Assembly (NCBI RefSeq): GCF_031581065.1
Contig: NZ_JAVLBN010000008.1
Span: 9,576 to 73,575 of the forward strand
Length of the DNA stretch: 64,000 nucleotides
Direction of reading: 5' to 3'
DNA from: Salibacter sp031581065
GTDB taxonomy: Bacteria; Bacteroidota; Bacteroidia; Flavobacteriales_G; Salibacteraceae
Shown here: in pieces, positions 41,393-50,742 of the stretch
Layout of the letters: every line of letters begins with the position of its first letter
How positions within the stretch are numbered: position 1 is the stretch's first letter
The notes under the pieces: model-generated
Database searches by the model: none
The model's input: only the letters and a program-made list of their open reading frames with translations
Told to the model about the DNA's origin: nothing
Made by a program: the position numbers and the translations under genes

Positions 41393-42007
41393 ATGCCGGC
41401 TGATCAATTCAAGCGTGTAATCGAAAAATACATACCACCAGCTTCTGTCAATCAAGTTATTGAATTGTTTCGGTCAGAGCCGATCCAGCTCAAAATCCAA
41501 CGCGCCCGTAAGAGTAAGTTTGGGGATTATCGCTCACCTCGGGGAACGCACGGTCACCGCATTTCAATCAATGCCGACTTGAATGCCTACGCTTTCCTCA
41601 TAACACTGATTCACGAATTTGCTCATTATCTTGTTTACCTGGACCACAAACACAAGGTAAAACCACATGGAGTCCAGTGGAAACTCGCTTTCATGAATGT
41701 GATGAATCCCTTTCTCAACGAAAAAGTATTTCCGCAGGATGTTTTGAAAGAACTCACCAAACACATGAAAAACCCAAAAGCATCGAGCTGTTCAGATCCC
41801 AGGCTATTTGCGGTTCTGAAAAAATACGACAACAAAGATGTACTCCACCTCAGAGATATTAATACAGGTGAAGTATTCAAGCTGGGTAAACGCGTTTTTC
41901 AAAAAGGAGAAAAATTGCGAACACGCTACAAGTGTTTAGATTTACAAAAGGAAAAGTATTACTTAGTCAACGAATTTGCTGAAATAAACAGAATAAAAGT
42001 TTCATGA
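41393..42007 (+). CDS. SprT-like zinc metalloprotease-fold protein
   Basis: A 204-residue protein from ATG 41393 (MPADQFKRVIEKY). A start at 41297 would run through the small lipoprotein gene in another frame and is rejected. The metal motif is LIHEFAHYLVYLDH (H-E-x-x-H), as in SprT/Spartan. HGVQWKLAFMNVMNPF follows, where a third ligand is expected. The C-terminal part is rich in Lys and Cys but has no clear zinc ribbon. SprT-domain proteins cleave or process proteins, some of them DNA-crosslinked; the bacterial role is not settled. It overlaps manC by ATGA. Confidence 0.88.
   Translation: MPADQFKRVIEKYIPPASVNQVIELFRSEPIQLKIQRARKSKFGDYRSPRGTHGHRISINADLNAYAFLITLIHEFAHYLVYLDHKHKVKPHGVQWKLAFMNVMNPFLNEKVFPQDVLKELTKHMKNPKASSCSDPRLFAVLKKYDNKDVLHLRDINTGEVFKLGKRVFQKGEKLRTRYKCLDLQKEKYYLVNEFAEINRIKVS
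41472..41481 (+). repeat. GGTCAGANCC site 17
   Basis: Central base G. In the SprT-like gene, read as Arg-Ser-Glu-Pro, preceded by TTTC. Confidence 0.9.
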
Positions 42008-43074
42008 AAACCTATTGTATTATAATGGCCGGAGGTGTTGGTAGCCGGTTTTGGCCTGCCAGCACAAGTAAAACACCCAAGCAGTTTTTGGATATTTTGG
42101 GAACCGGCCAATCGCTTATCCAGCAAACTTATGAGCGATTCCGGTTTGTTTGTGAGCCAGACTCTTTCCTGATTGTAACCAACGAAGATTACAAAGATAT
42201 CGTAATGGAACAACTACCTGAGCTCAAAGAAGATCAGGTATTAACGGAACCAACGATGCGCAATACGGCTCCGTGCATCGCTTACGCTGCCTACAAAATC
42301 GCTGCTATTGATAAGGAAGCAAACCTTATCGTTACACCGGCTGACCATCTCATATTGAAACAAAAAGAATTTGAAGCGACTGTCAATTCAGCAATTGACC
42401 ACATTTCAGAATATGATGACCTTGTAACACTGGGCATCAAACCAACTCGCCCTGATACGGGATACGGCTATATCGAATACGAAGCTGGATCTGACCGATT
42501 ACAAACTGTTAAACAGTTCAGGGAAAAACCCGATTTGCCAACTGCTGAAGAGTTTGTAGAATCTGGAAACTTTGCATGGAACTCTGGGATGTTTTTTTGG
42601 AGTTTGGCGACAATATTAGAAGCTTTTGAAAAACATCTTCCGCTCGTTAAAAAGTGTTTTGATGTTTACAGCGATAAGTTTATGAATCATTCTGAAGGCG
42701 AAGTCATCGATAAATTATACAATGATTGCCCGGCTATTTCTATTGACTTTGGCATTATGGAAAAAGCTGAAAACGTGAAAGTCATAGAAGCAGATATTGG
42801 TTGGAGCGACCTTGGCACCTGGGGATCAGTTTATGATGTTAGTGAAAAAGATGCCAATCAAAATGTTGTAATCAGTGGCAAAACACTTCTTGAAAACGCA
42901 TCAGGAAACGTGATTAATGTGACTCCTGAAAAAGTCGCGATATTACAGGATGTTCAGGATCTAATTATTGTTGAAACGAAAGACGCTTTACTCATATCAT
43001 CGAAAAAGAGCGAGCAAAACATCAAACCGTTGCGAGTTAAATTGGGTCAGCAGTTTGGGGATGAGCACATTTAA
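42004..43074 (+). CDS. manC: Mannose-1-phosphate guanylyltransferase
   Basis: A 356-residue nucleotidyltransferase that makes GDP-mannose from GTP and mannose-1-phosphate. The N-terminal signature is IIMAGGVGSRFWPASTSKTP followed by KQFL. Substrate-site motifs TPADHLILKQKEF, TGYGYIEYE and FREKPDLPTAEEF follow, and then FAWNSGMFFW and SIDFGIMEKAENV. The bacterial type II isomerase domain is absent, so it is monofunctional. It begins within the stop of the SprT-like gene (ATGA). GDP-mannose would serve glycan or capsule synthesis, with other genes elsewhere. Confidence 0.95.
   Translation: MKTYCIIMAGGVGSRFWPASTSKTPKQFLDILGTGQSLIQQTYERFRFVCEPDSFLIVTNEDYKDIVMEQLPELKEDQVLTEPTMRNTAPCIAYAAYKIAAIDKEANLIVTPADHLILKQKEFEATVNSAIDHISEYDDLVTLGIKPTRPDTGYGYIEYEAGSDRLQTVKQFREKPDLPTAEEFVESGNFAWNSGMFFWSLATILEAFEKHLPLVKKCFDVYSDKFMNHSEGEVIDKLYNDCPAISIDFGIMEKAENVKVIEADIGWSDLGTWGSVYDVSEKDANQNVVISGKTLLENASGNVINVTPEKVAILQDVQDLIIVETKDALLISSKKSEQNIKPLRVKLGQQFGDEHI
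42487..42496 (-). repeat. GGTCAGANCC site 18
   Basis: Central base T. In manC, read as Gly-Ser-Asp-Arg. Confidence 0.9.
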
Positions 43075-43082
43075 CCACGAAT

Positions 43083-43116
43083 TAAAAAAGCCGAACTCCA
43101 TGATTGAAGTTCGGCT
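43083..43116 (-). terminator. Hairpin terminator between manC and fumC
   Basis: AGCCGAACT (43089-43097) pairs with AGTTCGGCT (43108-43116). On the minus strand it is followed by a T run, terminating fumC; it can also stop manC. Confidence 0.8.
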
Positions 43117-43142
43117 CTGATCATTATCGACTAAATCGAAGA

Positions 43143-44543
43143 TTATTTCTTGAGTGAACCCACCATATCTTCAGGTCGCACCCATTCTTCGAATTGTTCT
43201 TCTGTCAAAAACCCGAGGTTAACCGCCTCTTCCTTGAGCGTTGTCCCATTTTCGTGAGCTGTTTTAGCGATTTTCGCAGCTTTCTCATAACCAATTTTGG
43301 TATTGAGGGCCGTGACGAGCATCAATGAATTATTGAGGTGCTCGTTGATTCGGGATTCATTAGGTTCAATTCCAACAGCGCAGTTGTCGTTAAACGATAC
43401 GCAGGCATCTCCAATCAGTTGAGCACTTTGTAAGACATTGTAAGCCATCACTGGCTTGAAAACATTTAGTTCGTAATGTCCCTGCGTGCCTCCAACAGTA
43501 ACAGCAACGTCATTTCCCATTACCTGTGCGCAAACCATTGTAAGTGCCTCAGGCTGTGTTGGGTTAACTTTGCCCGGCATAATCGATGAACCGGGCTCGT
43601 TTGCTGGGATTGTGATTTCGCCAATTCCAGCTCTTGGCCCTGACGCGAGCAATCGAATATCATTGGCTATTTTGTTGAGCGAAACAGCGAGTTGCTTAAG
43701 CGCTCCGTGCGTTTCAACCAAAGCATCGTGCGCTGCTAAGGCTTCAAATTTATTTTCAGCTGAGCGAAATGGGAGGCCTGTGAAATCTGCGATTTTTTTA
43801 GCGACCAATTCGGCATAGCCCTCAGGAGTATTGATTCCGGTTCCTACAGCAGTTCCACCCAAAGCGAGTTCTGACAGGTGATCTAAGCTATTGTTCAGAG
43901 CCTTTAGTCCGTGATCGAGTTGTGATACGTAGCCGGAAAATTCTTGACCGAGCGTCAAAGGTGTTGCATCCATTAGGTGGGTACGCCCAATTTTCACGAC
44001 TTTCATCAACTCGTCAGACTTCTTCTTGAGCGTATCGCGCAATTTTTCAACACCCGGAATCGTAACTTCTACAATTTTCTTGTAAGCCGCGATGTGCATT
44101 CCGGTTGGAAAAGTGTCATTAGAACTTTGAGACTTATTGACATCATCATTGGGATGAATAAACCGCTCTCCTTCTCCCAGCTTGTTTCCCTGTAAAACAT
44201 GAGCGCGGTTAGCCACCACTTCATTTACGTTCATGTTCGATTGTGTCCCGCTGCCAGTTTGCCATACAACAAGTGGAAACTGATCATCGAGATCACCTTT
44301 TAGGATTTCATCACATACTTTACTGATGAGTTCCTTTTTATCGTCTTCGAGAGCTCCTAACTCAGCATTAGTGTGAGCCGCAGCCTTTTTGAGGTAAGCA
44401 AAACCGTGAACGATTTCAATTGGCATGCTTCCCGGTTCACCAATTTTAAAGTTGTTTCGGGAGCGTTCAGTTTGTGCACCCCAGTACTTATCAGCAGGAA
44501 CCTTCACATCTCCGATTGTATCTTTTTCAATTCTATATTCCAT
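43143..44543 (-). CDS. fumC: Fumarate hydratase, class II
   Basis: A 466-residue enzyme that interconverts fumarate and malate in the TCA cycle. The class II signature is GSSIMPGKVNPTQPEA. Catalytic-site segments SNDTFPTGMHIA, GRTHLMDATPLTLGQEFSGY and GGTAVGTGINTPEGY are all present. The N-terminal RIEKDTIGDVKVPADKYWGA fits FumC. It needs no iron-sulfur cluster, unlike class I. It is flanked by a terminator and a small membrane protein gene, and stands alone in its transcript. Confidence 0.97.
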   Translation of the reverse strand: MEYRIEKDTIGDVKVPADKYWGAQTERSRNNFKIGEPGSMPIEIVHGFAYLKKAAAHTNAELGALEDDKKELISKVCDEILKGDLDDQFPLVVWQTGSGTQSNMNVNEVVANRAHVLQGNKLGEGERFIHPNDDVNKSQSSNDTFPTGMHIAAYKKIVEVTIPGVEKLRDTLKKKSDELMKVVKIGRTHLMDATPLTLGQEFSGYVSQLDHGLKALNNSLDHLSELALGGTAVGTGINTPEGYAELVAKKIADFTGLPFRSAENKFEALAAHDALVETHGALKQLAVSLNKIANDIRLLASGPRAGIGEITIPANEPGSSIMPGKVNPTQPEALTMVCAQVMGNDVAVTVGGTQGHYELNVFKPVMAYNVLQSAQLIGDACVSFNDNCAVGIEPNESRINEHLNNSLMLVTALNTKIGYEKAAKIAKTAHENGTTLKEEAVNLGFLTEEQFEEWVRPEDMVGSLKK

Positions 44544-44653
44544 TGAACAATTATTTTTGAGTTTTCAGAATACGAAATAAAACTTTTCTATTCTGAATCG
44601 CCATTTCATTTGCGCTATTTTCTACATTTGTGGTCGAAAACATTGAATAGATT

Positions 44654-44800
44654 ATGAAGTTTCTAGGATTTTTAGTTTTTGTCGTTATCGCGAGCGCAGC
44701 TTTCTTCGTACCTCTTGCAGTTGGAACAACCCTTCCTTTAGCAGCTAAACCTGAAAAGGAAGAAGAGGAGAAAAAAGAAGAAGAAAAGACTGAAGCTTAA
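44654..44800 (+). CDS. 48-residue membrane protein with Glu/Lys tail
   Basis: ATG 44654 to TAA 44798-44800. It has a single hydrophobic helix (MKFLGFLVFVVIASAAFFVP; about residues 3-25) followed by LAAKPEKEEEEKKEEEKTEA, an almost purely Glu/Lys tail. The stop overlaps the convergent ArsC-like stop by 3 bp. Composition and lack of a family make this low to moderate in confidence, although the uninterrupted frame and signal-like N-terminus favour a real gene. Confidence 0.5.
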   Translation: MKFLGFLVFVVIASAAFFVPLAVGTTLPLAAKPEKEEEEKKEEEKTEA

Positions 44801-45144
44801 AATAGCTCATTTACATTTTCTGGCGGTCTCCCGATGACTGCTCTATTACCCTTCACGACAACAGGTCGCTGGATGAGCTTTGGATTTTGGTGCATTACTT
44901 CAATCCACTCTTCGTCATTCAGGTTTAGTTTTTTGTACTCTTCTTTGAACTTCTTTTCCTCTTTTCTCACTAAATCAAATGGTTTAACATTTAATTTAGC
45001 GAGAATTTTTTTGAGTTCTTCTTTGGTCGGAACCTCTTTTAAATATTGTACAACATCAAAGCTGACACCCTTATCTTCCAACATTTGAAGCGCTTCCCTG
45101 CTTTTTTTGCATCTCGGATTGTGATAGATTGTATATTCACTCAT
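44797..45144 (-). CDS. ArsC/Spx-family thioredoxin-fold protein (arsenate-reductase type)
   Basis: A 115-residue protein with the motif TIYHNPRCKKSREALQMLED, where the CxxS-like segment CKKS carries the single active-site Cys. LNVKPFDLVRKEE and the conserved MHQNPKLIQRPVVVKGNRAV with Arg follow. This is the ArsC (glutaredoxin-linked) branch, often called YfgD-like. Spx and CDP-type regulators share the fold, but the NPKLIQRP segment favours reductase. No arsB or arsR is near, so the true substrate is uncertain. Confidence 0.9.
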   Translation of the reverse strand: MSEYTIYHNPRCKKSREALQMLEDKGVSFDVVQYLKEVPTKEELKKILAKLNVKPFDLVRKEEKKFKEEYKKLNLNDEEWIEVMHQNPKLIQRPVVVKGNRAVIGRPPENVNELF

Positions 45145-45299
45145 ATTTTTATTTTTGGTTTAACTCAACAATCAGATTCTATTGACAACAAATATTTTCA
45201 ATAGAATAGAATGAAAAAATAGTAATTCTTAGTATTTTGCAGTTTTAAGATAGCAACGATAAGCATTATTTTGCGTCCAAAGTAATGAGTTGATACACG

Positions 45300-48200
45300 A
45301 TGATTATGAAACGATTATTACTTGCACCTTTTATAACCCTTTTTATTTTACTGGTCAACAACCCCGTAGAGGCTACTCACGTATCTGGCGGTAATATAGA
45401 ATATCAATGTATAGGTCCAAATCAATTTCAAATTACACTTCGTTTATTTGAAGACTGCTCTGGTTCTGCTACCTTAGGGAATAATGAAGATATTGATATC
45501 ACATCTAATTGCGGTTTCAATCAAACTTTAACATTAAACCGAATAGGCCCAGCAAGCGAGATTTCTCAATTGTGTGCAACAGCTCTACCCAATAGCTCTT
45601 GTTCTGGTGGTGGTCTTCCAGGGATGTTAGAATACATCTATCAAGCAACTATTACTCTTCCTGCGGGATGTGACAGTTTACAACTTGCATATTCTGTAGC
45701 TGACAGGAATTCTTCAAATAACATATCTAATTCACTTAATGAAGAATTCTCAGTTGTCGCAACACTCGACAATAGCATCCCTTGTCCTAATAGTTCTCCA
45801 ACATTCTCATATAGCGGAATTCCATATGTATGCGTTGGTCAAAATGTAGAATTCAATCCCGGTGTAGTTGAGACAGACGGTGACTCATTAGTTTACAACC
45901 TAGTAACCCCATTAGGCAATAACTTAAACCCTATTACTTACAACGCAGGTTTTTCTTCAACACAGCCTTTTGGAGCTGCATCTCCTGTTAACTTTAACAG
46001 CACAAACGGTCAGTTATCATTCATTCCTGATGCAAGCATGGCTAATGCTCCAGGGAATTGGGTTGTTGCTATTGAAGTCTGTGAATATCGTGGAGACTCA
46101 CTTATAGGCTGTGTAACTCGAGACTTTCAGTTTGTAGTACAAAACTGTAACAATGCCATACCATATATGATTGATCCGGGATTCATGAATGTAGGTAGTC
46201 AAACAACTATATTAGATTCCAACTCATTGGAGGTTTGTGCTGGTGACTCTTTTAGTTTTCAACTTATGTTTACTGATTCTCTTTTAGGTGGTCAACCAAC
46301 AGGAGATTCTGTTATTTCATTCACAAATGTTGATGCCGTATTCCCTAATTCTAATGTCAATGTCATAAATGATGATACAAGCATTATCACTGTAAATGGT
46401 AATATACCAACGACTCAAGCAGGGATGAAAAGTTTTACAGTTCAGTTAGAGGATGACGCCTGTCCTGTTCCTGCTCTTTCTATTTTACAGTTTGATTTAA
46501 CTGTCCTGCCTAAAACAACTATTACAAGTACAAGTGACCCGGATACACTCTGTTCCCAAAATGACACTACTTTTATTGAAGTAGTAGGTGGCAATCAGTT
46601 TAATTGGAATGTTCTTTCAGGAGAAGCTATTAATCCGGGAGTCAACTTTAGTGATACTGCTGCTGTCACAGGGAATGATTTTTGGGCAAAGCCTAGTCAA
46701 ACCACTACGTACGAGGTGGTTTCTGACAATTTTAATGGTTGTGGTAATCGAGACACTCTTACTGTTGTTGTATCAGATCTAATAACACTTAGCCCTATAC
46801 TTAGTGATACAGTTATTTGCTACAATGACTCTGTTGAATTAGGAGCCTTTTCAAGCTCTTTTAATAGTTATGCCTGGAATACAGGCGCAAGTACTCCAAC
46901 AATTTTTGGTTATGGTGGAAACAATTACCAGGTAACTATTTCTGATAGCTTAGGATGTACAGCTGCAGATATCGCTAATATTACAAACTATACACAATTA
47001 GCATTTGGACTACCTGTAGACGATACAATTTGTGTGGCTGAAGATAGTGTTGAAATCGGGCCGGGAAACATATTCGATAGTTATTCATGGAATACGAGTT
47101 CTAGTGATAGCTCTATATTAGTTTATGCGCCTGGAGATTATTCAATTACGGCTATTGACAGCAATTCCTGTACTTATTCAGATACTTTTAGCTTAGCTCA
47201 CAACCCTGATATCCTATTTAGTTTACCTAATGATACATTCATCTGTTACTATGACACGATTGTGATTGACGCTTCAACACCCGGTTTCGATACTTATAAT
47301 TGGAACTTATTACCTGATACAGGCTCAAGTATCAATTATGGTCCCGGTGAATACTCTTTGGTTGCAATTGATACTAATGGTTGCCAAAAGAGTGATTCTA
47401 TATTAGTATCGAGTTCAGGTATTGTAGATATTGTTCCAAATACTGAGGTTATTTGCCCAGAAGACTCTGTCGAAATAATTGGTGACTCGGTTTTAACAGC
47501 ATACAGTTGGAGCACTAATGAAATTACTCAAAGTATTTTCGCTGATACTGCAGGTGTTTACACTGTTACTGGAACTGACACTCTAGGGTGCCAGTACAGT
47601 GATAGTACTGAAGTTCAATATTTCAATGTAACTCAAGTAGATCTTGGACCAGATGACACCTTATGTCTTGGAGCAACATCTGTTCTTGATGCTGGTGCTG
47701 GCTTCAATTCTTATACATGGGATGATGCTTCAACTAACCAAGTTAGAACGGTTAGCCAGTCTGACGATTATGCTGTTACAACTACTGATCAAAATGGTTG
47801 CTTATCATCTGATACTGTAAATATTTATTTTGATCCAGGCGAACAATTTGATTTAGGCAATGATACTGCGATTTGTCTAATAGACAGCATACAGCTTTCT
47901 GCACCAGCCAATCAGTCAGCATACTCCTGGAGTACGGGTGATACTACTGCTAATATTTTTGCACAAGCAGGCACCTTCTCTGTTACTGTAACAAATACAA
48001 GAGGTTGCACATCATCTGATACAATCAACATTACTTTCAGAACCCCACCAACCGTTTCAATTGGTTCTGACCAATACTACTGTGAGAATACAACATTCTC
48101 TCAGCCAGTTGATCCTGGTTTTGGCTACAGTAGTTACTTATGGTACGATGGCTCAACTAATCAAGTTAACAATATTAATGAACAAGATGATACGGTTTGG

Positions 48201-49895
48201 GTTGAAGTTACTGATGGTTTTGGCTGTATAGGATCTGATACACTACAGGTCATTGAAGATCCAATTCCTTCATTATCTCTTGGAGGTGGTGACTCAATTT
48301 GTGCTGGACAGTCTAAGGCATTGAATGCTGGTACGGCTGGTGGAAGTATTGTCAGCTATCAATGGAGTTTCAATAATCAGAGCACACAATCTATTAATAT
48401 TTCTTCAAGCTCAACTATTAACAACACTTCAAGTACTGATTATTCTGTCACAGTTACAGACACAAATGGTTGTGTAAACAGTGATACTTTTACGCTGGTT
48501 GTTTCTCCTCTGCCAGAACCTAATCTGGGAAATGATACTGCTTACTGTTTTGGTGATAATTTCCAGACCAACCTCGACCCTGGTCAGTTTACATCATATT
48601 CATGGAACACTGGAGCAACATCACAAAACATTACAGTTGGTGCTGCTGACAGTACATATTCTGTAACTGTAACTGATATTAACGGATGTACAAACGATGA
48701 CAATATAAGAGTCACAGAAAACCCTTTACCACAACCTAACTTAGGGCCTGATACATCAATTTGCTCTGGTGTTACTTTCAATATTGTTTTATCCCCAGGT
48801 GGATTTGAGGACTATAATTGGTCAACTGGTTCAGGAAATTCATCGATTTTAGTGACTCAGGGCGGAAGTTATAGTGTCACTGTTACTGATATTAATGGTT
48901 GTGTAAACGATGACACTAAGGACATTAACATCCTGCAATCTCCTCAAATCAATTTAGGTGGTGATAGAGTTCTTTGTGAAGATAGCAACTTTGCGATCAC
49001 TTTAGATGCGACTCCTACCTTAATTGGTCCTGCGTATGGCTACAACTGGAACACATCAGAGACAACTGACACAATTGAAGTAAATGATTTTGGTTCTTAC
49101 TCGGTTACTGTTTCAAACCCGAATAATGGCTGTATAGATTCTGCAAGTGTTGATTTCACTCCTTTTGGAACTGTGGAACCTAATCTTGGTGAAGACGGCT
49201 TTATTTGCGAAGGAGAGGCTGTAGTTCTAAACCCTAATGTTCAATCAGAAGGGTATAGTTATACGTGGAGTACAGGTGCCAACACCAGAATGATAACCGT
49301 AACGAATGAAGGTTCATACTGGGTTGAACTAAATGCAATAAATGGTACTTGTGAAGGGATACGTGACACAATTCTACTAGACAGAGCTCTTCAACCTGTT
49401 GTTGAGTTAGGCGACCAAATACGTGCTTGTGAGGGTCAGGTTGTAGAATTACTCAATCAACAAACCGGATTCCCCAATACTGAATATTATTGGCAAGATA
49501 CTATTAATTCAAAAGCTATATCTGTAACAAGCAGCGGTACATACAGAGTTAAAGCTGTTAATCAGTGTGGTACTATTACAGATGAAATATCAGTTATTTT
49601 CGACAACTGCTACCAGGTATTTGTCCCAGATGCCTTCACTCCAAATGGCGATGGTGTTAATGATGAGTTTATGGCGAAAACTGGTCAAGACTTGATTGAA
49701 TACTCAATGGTTATTTACAACCGTTGGGGTGAAGTAGTCTTTAAAACAAATGACATTAGAGTAGGATGGGATGGAACAATGAATGGAAATCCTCTACCTC
49801 AAGACTCTTACGTTTGGAGAATATCATACATATCTGCACTGGATGAAACTCAAACGAGAAAAGAAAAACAAGGAAAAGTCATTATGATAAAATAG
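45300..49895 (+). CDS. Giant secreted repeat protein with gliding-motility-type C-terminal (T9SS type B) domain
   Basis: A 1531-residue protein with a signal peptide (MIMKRLLLAPFITLF, ending VEA). The first 400 residues hold lectin- or PKD-like domains with several Cys. From about residue 430 to 1430 come at least twelve units of about 65-80 residues with the pattern LGxDTxICxG...SYxWSTGxTT...YSVTVTDxNGC. These are immunoglobulin-like domains with paired Cys. The C-terminal 90 residues are the gliding-motility-associated domain (VPDAFTPNGDGVNDEFMAKT; YNRWGEVVFKTND), the type B T9SS signal. It should be a cell-surface adhesin or matrix protein. Its first 27 nt are identical to those of the surface gene at 53220. 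Only one GGTCAGANCC site in 4.6 kb. Confidence 0.92.
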   Translation: MIMKRLLLAPFITLFILLVNNPVEATHVSGGNIEYQCIGPNQFQITLRLFEDCSGSATLGNNEDIDITSNCGFNQTLTLNRIGPASEISQLCATALPNSSCSGGGLPGMLEYIYQATITLPAGCDSLQLAYSVADRNSSNNISNSLNEEFSVVATLDNSIPCPNSSPTFSYSGIPYVCVGQNVEFNPGVVETDGDSLVYNLVTPLGNNLNPITYNAGFSSTQPFGAASPVNFNSTNGQLSFIPDASMANAPGNWVVAIEVCEYRGDSLIGCVTRDFQFVVQNCNNAIPYMIDPGFMNVGSQTTILDSNSLEVCAGDSFSFQLMFTDSLLGGQPTGDSVISFTNVDAVFPNSNVNVINDDTSIITVNGNIPTTQAGMKSFTVQLEDDACPVPALSILQFDLTVLPKTTITSTSDPDTLCSQNDTTFIEVVGGNQFNWNVLSGEAINPGVNFSDTAAVTGNDFWAKPSQTTTYEVVSDNFNGCGNRDTLTVVVSDLITLSPILSDTVICYNDSVELGAFSSSFNSYAWNTGASTPTIFGYGGNNYQVTISDSLGCTAADIANITNYTQLAFGLPVDDTICVAEDSVEIGPGNIFDSYSWNTSSSDSSILVYAPGDYSITAIDSNSCTYSDTFSLAHNPDILFSLPNDTFICYYDTIVIDASTPGFDTYNWNLLPDTGSSINYGPGEYSLVAIDTNGCQKSDSILVSSSGIVDIVPNTEVICPEDSVEIIGDSVLTAYSWSTNEITQSIFADTAGVYTVTGTDTLGCQYSDSTEVQYFNVTQVDLGPDDTLCLGATSVLDAGAGFNSYTWDDASTNQVRTVSQSDDYAVTTTDQNGCLSSDTVNIYFDPGEQFDLGNDTAICLIDSIQLSAPANQSAYSWSTGDTTANIFAQAGTFSVTVTNTRGCTSSDTINITFRTPPTVSIGSDQYYCENTTFSQPVDPGFGYSSYLWYDGSTNQVNNINEQDDTVWVEVTDGFGCIGSDTLQVIEDPIPSLSLGGGDSICAGQSKALNAGTAGGSIVSYQWSFNNQSTQSINISSSSTINNTSSTDYSVTVTDTNGCVNSDTFTLVVSPLPEPNLGNDTAYCFGDNFQTNLDPGQFTSYSWNTGATSQNITVGAADSTYSVTVTDINGCTNDDNIRVTENPLPQPNLGPDTSICSGVTFNIVLSPGGFEDYNWSTGSGNSSILVTQGGSYSVTVTDINGCVNDDTKDINILQSPQINLGGDRVLCEDSNFAITLDATPTLIGPAYGYNWNTSETTDTIEVNDFGSYSVTVSNPNNGCIDSASVDFTPFGTVEPNLGEDGFICEGEAVVLNPNVQSEGYSYTWSTGANTRMITVTNEGSYWVELNAINGTCEGIRDTILLDRALQPVVELGDQIRACEGQVVELLNQQTGFPNTEYYWQDTINSKAISVTSSGTYRVKAVNQCGTITDEISVIFDNCYQVFVPDAFTPNGDGVNDEFMAKTGQDLIEYSMVIYNRWGEVVFKTNDIRVGWDGTMNGNPLPQDSYVWRISYISALDETQTRKEKQGKVIMIK
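48063..48072 (-). repeat. GGTCAGANCC site 19
   Basis: Central base A. The only site in the 4.6-kb giant surface gene, read as Gly-Ser-Asp-Gln. Confidence 0.9.
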
Positions 49896-49923
49896 TGATA
49901 GTTATTTCAGTAGTAAAAGTAGA

Positions 49924-49957
49924 GAGCTCAGTCAATAATTGATTGGGCTCTTTTTTT
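49924..49957 (+). terminator. Hairpin terminator after the giant surface gene
   Basis: GAGCTCAGTCAA pairs with TTGATTGGGCTC (two G-T wobbles), followed by seven T. It lies about 30 bp after the stop codon. Confidence 0.8.
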
Positions 49958-50687
49958 CAATAATAATGGTAGTCACAAGCAGCATCTAGATTAAAACATG
50001 AACCTACCTCTCATTTTGCAGAAGTTAAGCACATAACTGTGAAATATAGACCAAAGCTCTCCATTAATACTATTAAGATCATGACTAATTAAATAGATAA
50101 TGTTTAAGCAGTTTAGTTTCGAGGGTCTAGGTTAAGGCTGAGGAGAAAGAGAAGCTACTTTTTCATCTATTTGAATCTGCAAAATTTGCGACATCTGTGT
50201 TCAATCCAGAAATAGAAAGCTTGTACCTCTGATTATCTCTCTTTCTTTTAAGAATACTGCTCCCTTTCGATCAATGTATTTTGAAATTTAAGCCCGAGAT
50301 CAAGTCTGAGATAAGGAATTATTAATGATGGCTTTAATTGATTGAAAGCTTGGGATTAAAGAAGTTTTTAAGTTAAAACCTAATAGCCACGAAACCAGAG
50401 AAAACGTTTCTTATCCATTAATGACGCTAATAATCGGTTATTTACCTAGGCTTTTTTATCTAAAACAATTAGTATATCTCATCTGATGATATCCTTCCTA
50501 ACAATAAATAAATGAGAAGCATAAAAACTGAATAGCGATTAGAAGGCACTATTATTCAATAAAAAAAGCGCTGTAAAAGCGCTTTGAACTTAAAAAAATA
50601 GGTTTTCCGTGAGGGGAGTAATGCAATAATAAAAAAATTTACCGAAATAGCACAAGACAAGCGTTAATTTTTTTATCAATTTAAAAA
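49958..50687. other. Non-coding AT-rich stretch without recognisable gene
   Basis: About 730 bp between two terminators with stops in all frames and no reading frame of useful length. The reverse strand at about 50180-50210 reads CACAGATGTCGCAAATTTTG, a CACAGAT...GCAGAT-like phrase resembling sequence debris I have seen in other Bacteroidota. It is likely a decayed gene or relic of an insertion. It contains a small hairpin at 50565-50585 and no GGTCAGANCC site. Confidence 0.5.
50565..50585. terminator. Small symmetric hairpin
   Basis: AAAGCGCT pairs with AGCGCTTT around a five-base loop, preceded by an A run. It may terminate a minus-strand transcript, but no gene lies directly in front of it. 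Confidence 0.35.
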
Positions 50688-50716
50688 TATAGAGGCAGGA
50701 TTTTCCTGCCTCTATT
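50688..50716 (-). terminator. Hairpin terminator of the surface-protein operon
   Basis: TAGAGGCAGG (50690-50699) pairs with CCTGCCTCTA (50705-50714), with A/T-rich flanks. It follows the minus-strand gene that ends at 50743. Confidence 0.75.
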
Positions 50717-50742
50717 GAATTCATTAAAGAGTTTAAGCTCAA

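Noticed and set aside
46780..49600. Regular repeats in the giant surface gene as a possible CRISPR or tandem DNA repeat
   Set aside because: The repetition is at protein level, the DNA units are divergent and the reading frame is continuous.
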